Under the pieces are notes generated by a model. That model ran no database searches and was not told where the DNA came from. It worked only from the letters and a program-made list of their open reading frames with translations. The position numbers were made by a program, and so were the translations under genes. Below, piece after piece: positions 6,444 through 8,209 of a DNA stretch of 8,209 nt (its first letter is position 1; every line of letters starts with the position of its first letter). The stretch is taken from positions 1 to 8,209 of the forward strand of contig JBGSLN010000043.1 of assembly GCA_041740675.1 (NCBI GenBank), written 5' to 3'. Origin of the DNA: JBGSLN01 sp041740675. GTDB lineage: Bacteria > Pseudomonadota > Gammaproteobacteria > JBGSLN01.

Positions 6444-6472
6444 ATTTTATTAAATATGAATATAATAAGCAA
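6444..6472 (-). promoter_or_regulatory. Candidate promoter of the oxidoreductase-lpxB operon
   Basis: On the minus strand TTGCTT (6472-6467) and TAAAAT (6449-6444) are 17 bases apart, and the -10 ends 29 bases before the oxidoreductase ATG. The -10 matches five of six and the -35 three of six. Confidence 0.35.
6461..6466 (+). promoter_or_regulatory. Candidate -10 element for rnhB
   Basis: A perfect TATAAT lies 38 bases upstream of the rnhB start in the 90-base divergent gap. No good -35 is seen 16-18 bases further upstream. The gap is very AT-rich, so chance occurrence is possible. Confidence 0.3.
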
Positions 6473-6504
6473 ATTTTGTTCAGAACTTAGGGATATGAGC
6501 GCAT

Positions 6505-7089
6505 ATGATGAAATCCTATGATAATCTAATAATTGTGGGTCTTGATGAAGTTGGGCGTGGCCCATTAGTAGGTAACGTGGTTGCTGCTGCGGTCATTTTA
6601 GATCCCTATAAGCCTATAGAAGGTCTTGCGGATTCGAAAAAGCTATCGGAAAAAAAGCGAGAAACACTTGCGGAAGAAATTAAAGCTAAAGCTCAGGCTT
6701 GGGCAATAGGGCGAGCTAACGCAAGAGAAATTGATGAAATTAATATTTTACAGGCTAGTTTATTGGCGATGCAACGAGCTTTTTCTCAAATCAATCTAAC
6801 AGTGGATTTAGCACTCATTGATGGCAACCACTGCCCAGCATTGCCATGTAAAACGGAAGCAATCATTAAAGGTGACAGCAAAATTTCTGCAATTAGTGCT
6901 GCCTCTATTATTGCAAAAGTGGCTCGTGATGCCGAGATGCAGATTTTAGATCGAGATTTTCCTCAGTATGGATTTGCAATACACAAAGGTTACCCCACTA
7001 AAATACATCTACAAGCGCTAGAACAACATGGTCCTTGTGAGTTTCATCGTTTCTCTTATGCTCCTGTGAAAAGAGTGATAAAGTTATAA
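6505..7089 (+). CDS. rnhB: Ribonuclease HII
   Basis: RNase HII cuts the RNA strand of RNA-DNA hybrids and starts removal of single ribonucleotides misincorporated in DNA. The 194-residue protein has the family signature LDEVGRGPLVG (13-23), LADSKKLSEKKR (41-52), IDGN (105-108) and GDSKISAISAASIIAKVARD (123-142). The catalytic acids are Asp14, Glu15, Asp106 and Asp124, matching E. coli Asp16, Glu17, Asp108 and Asp126 by a constant offset of two. The C-terminal GYPTKIHLQALEQHGPCEFHR is typical. Two adjacent ATGs (6505 and 6508) can start it, and AGGG at 6489-6492 is rather distant. rnhB commonly follows lpxB, and that neighbourhood persists here although lpxB points the other way. Confidence 0.96.
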   Translation: MMKSYDNLIIVGLDEVGRGPLVGNVVAAAVILDPYKPIEGLADSKKLSEKKRETLAEEIKAKAQAWAIGRANAREIDEINILQASLLAMQRAFSQINLTVDLALIDGNHCPALPCKTEAIIKGDSKISAISAASIIAKVARDAEMQILDRDFPQYGFAIHKGYPTKIHLQALEQHGPCEFHRFSYAPVKRVIKL

Positions 7090-7105
7090 ATAATGTAGCC
7101 TTACT

Positions 7106-7825
7106 TCACCGTCGCAAGAAATCAAATGGCCGGAAAAAATCAAGTACAGATGGATTATGAATAAAGGAAATATTGTAAGGATGCTCGGCGACAAATCGTG
7201 AAAACTTATAAGCTTCAGGAAGTTTGCCGATGGTTTTTGCTACATTACCCAATAATACCAATTGGATTGATTGGCGTGTCAATGATAATTCTTGTAATAA
7301 AGTTTGCATGAATGGCAGCCAAAATTTGGCTTCTTGTTGGACTGGCCGTGAACTTAATACTAAAGAAGCATTGAGTAATAAAAATCCCTGATCGAGTAAA
7401 TGATTAAATAATTCAGCCAACTGACTGATTAGACGCTCTTTATTAAGTTGAACAATATTGATTTGAGTAAGTCGTTCTGCTGTGAGATCACCTCGAGCAA
7501 CTAATAACATTTTGATGAAGTTTCTAAGTGAGGTGGCACGGTTCACAGCTTTGGTGAAGCCTGATTCACTCCAAATATCTGTAACTGCATTATCCCAAAA
7601 CGCATAGCCATTAGCAGATTGTCGTCGGGGATAAGGAGATTCACCCAACATGATATATCGAGTAGATTCTCTGGATCTTGAAAATGCATTGAAGATAGAG
7701 TTAGGTCCTGGTAACCAATCAACAGTTGCTAAAAGTTCCTATAAATAGGAGGGGTCCATAGAAGAGAGGGCTTTGTTCAGAATGTTGTGCCAACTTAAGT
7801 GCGTTTTTTTTAAGAAATTATGCAT
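7106..7825 (-). pseudogene. Uracil-DNA-glycosylase-like gene interrupted by an in-frame amber codon
   Basis: From an ATG at 7825 the frame gives a 239-codon UDG-superfamily protein broken only by TAG at codon 29 (7741-7739). Before it lies SWHNILNKALSSMDPSYL. After it come ELLATVDWLPGPNSIFNAFS and RYIMLGESPYP (56-66), then ANGYAFWD, NRATSLRNFIKML (about 95-107), LLLNASLVL (149-157) and EHPYNISF (214-221). The last two correspond to the LLN and HPSP motifs of family-1 uracil-DNA glycosylases, which remove uracil from DNA in base-excision repair. The catalytic GQDPY motif is GESPY, so the water-activating Asp is Ser63. The longest uninterrupted part is 7651-7106 (181 codons). Its ATG has no ribosome site and cuts away the N-terminal fold. 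Probably a recent nonsense pseudogene; sequencing error or readthrough are alternatives. Confidence 0.75.
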
Positions 7826-7892
7826 ACGCCCTTTTCCAATTTTTTCGTAAAAGATACCAACTAAAAGCATACCTAAATAAATGGATTAAGTG

Positions 7893-7898
7893 TATAAT
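7893..7898 (+). promoter_or_regulatory. Candidate -10 element for the glutamate dehydrogenase
   Basis: A perfect TATAAT lies 45 bases before the glutamate dehydrogenase ATG. A second, extended-type TGATAAAAT lies at 7901-7909. Neither has a good -35. On the other strand, TTGCAG (7919-7914) could belong to a promoter for the glycosylase-like gene, but the match is weak. Confidence 0.35.
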
Positions 7899-7930
7899 AA
7901 TGATAAAATTTTTCTGCAAAAACAGTTATT

Positions 7931-7939
7931 AGGAGGAGG
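7931..7939 (+). promoter_or_regulatory. Strong ribosome binding site of the glutamate dehydrogenase
   Basis: AGGAGGAGG contains two overlapping copies of AGGAGG, ending seven and four bases before the ATG at 7944. An earlier ATG at 7940 is out of frame and stops after five codons. Confidence 0.7.
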
Positions 7940-7943
7940 ATGT

Positions 7944-8209
7944 ATGTCCCTAGCTGATAATGGTAGCCGTGATGGCATAATTAACCAAGTCATTGCACAG
8001 ATTCAAAATAAACTTCCTGCGGAACAAGCAGCTCTAATTTCTTCATTTACTATTCAATTCTTAAATAATGTTTCTATTGAAGATTTACAAAATCGAACAA
8101 TTGCAGACATATTCGGAGCTATTTTATCGCACTGGGATTTAATTAAAAACCGTAAACAAGAAGAGTGTAAATTACGAGTATACAATCCTCATTTTGAACA
8201 CAATGGTTG
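7944..8209 (+). CDS. Large NAD-dependent glutamate dehydrogenase, N-terminal fragment
   Basis: The window ends after 88 complete codons. The product begins MSLADNGSRDGIINQVIAQI and contains SIEDLQNRTIADIFGAILSH followed by W, then KLRVYNPHFEHNG at the edge. This is the conserved start of the roughly 1,600-residue, 180-kDa class of bacterial NAD-glutamate dehydrogenases, where an L..R...D..GA..SHW motif precedes a VR(V/L)YNP motif. These enzymes convert glutamate to 2-oxoglutarate and ammonium for amino-acid catabolism, which fits a Legionella-like organism feeding on amino acids. The catalytic region lies outside the window. A strong AGGAGG site precedes the start, and the gene diverges from the glycosylase-like gene. 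Confidence 0.88.
   Translation, partial: MSLADNGSRDGIINQVIAQIQNKLPAEQAALISSFTIQFLNNVSIEDLQNRTIADIFGAILSHWDLIKNRKQEECKLRVYNPHFEHNG

Noticed and set aside
5728..6565. Short ORFs opposite the oxidoreductase and across the divergent gap (5728-5910 and 5954-6154 plus, 6368-6565 minus)
   Set aside because: They are shadows of the oxidoreductase and rnhB reading frames with low-quality translations.
7090..7105. Terminator between rnhB and the convergent glycosylase-like gene
   Set aside because: No stem-loop or T-run is visible in or near this 16-base gap.
7739..7741. Genome-wide amber recoding
   Set aside because: lpxD ends at a normal TAG exactly where the family ends, so TAG seems to function as a stop. 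A single nonsense mutation explains the glycosylase-like gene more simply.
1..8209. tRNA, rRNA, CRISPR array, insertion sequence or riboswitch
   Set aside because: No cloverleaf, repeat-spacer pattern, transposase, terminal repeats or known aptamer motif was found by eye; structure-aware searches were not possible.

Overview
This AT-rich window looks like chromosomal DNA from a gammaproteobacterium of the Legionellales type (Legionella, Coxiella, Rickettsiella, Aquicella relatives). The inference rests on three things: the skp-lpxD-fabZ-lpxA lipid A cluster, an lpxB-linked oxidoreductase, and the start of a large NAD-dependent glutamate dehydrogenase. No rRNA, tRNA, CRISPR array, insertion sequence or phage gene was seen.

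Layout. Positions 1-108 are the last 35 codons of skp/ompH, followed by a strong intrinsic terminator (128-165). Then come lpxD (178), fabZ (1238) and lpxA (1701, GTG start), tightly spaced on the plus strand. A gap of about 340 bases (2475-2818) holds a doubtful 39-codon ORF and a perfect short hairpin. It is followed by a divergent POT/PTR2-family transporter (2819-4288). Convergent to it, on the minus strand, are lpxB and a Gfo/Idh/MocA oxidoreductase of the GnnA type. Their ends overlap in TTGA, so lpxB is probably translated by coupling. Next is rnhB (plus), then a uracil-DNA-glycosylase-like gene on the minus strand. The last 266 bases begin the NAD-glutamate dehydrogenase.

How the genes work together. 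LpxA, LpxD and LpxB are three of the early steps of lipid A synthesis. FabZ acts in the 3-hydroxyacyl-ACP pool that LpxA and LpxD draw on, and Skp chaperones outer-membrane proteins. The oxidoreductase next to lpxB belongs to a family whose studied member, GnnA, starts conversion of UDP-GlcNAc to its 3-amino form. This LpxA has substitutions at several positions of the E. coli sugar-nucleotide site, which makes a 2,3-diamino-glucose lipid A worth testing. No GnnB aminotransferase is in the window. The familiar order lpxA-lpxB-rnhB is still visible, but the lpxB block is inverted and a transporter lies between it and lpxA.

The clearest anomaly is the glycosylase-like gene. The long ORF starts at 7651, but recognisable family sequence continues upstream in the same frame to an ATG at 7825, interrupted once by a TAG at codon 29. 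The family's catalytic Asp is also Ser. I see no convincing new multi-gene defence or mobile system.
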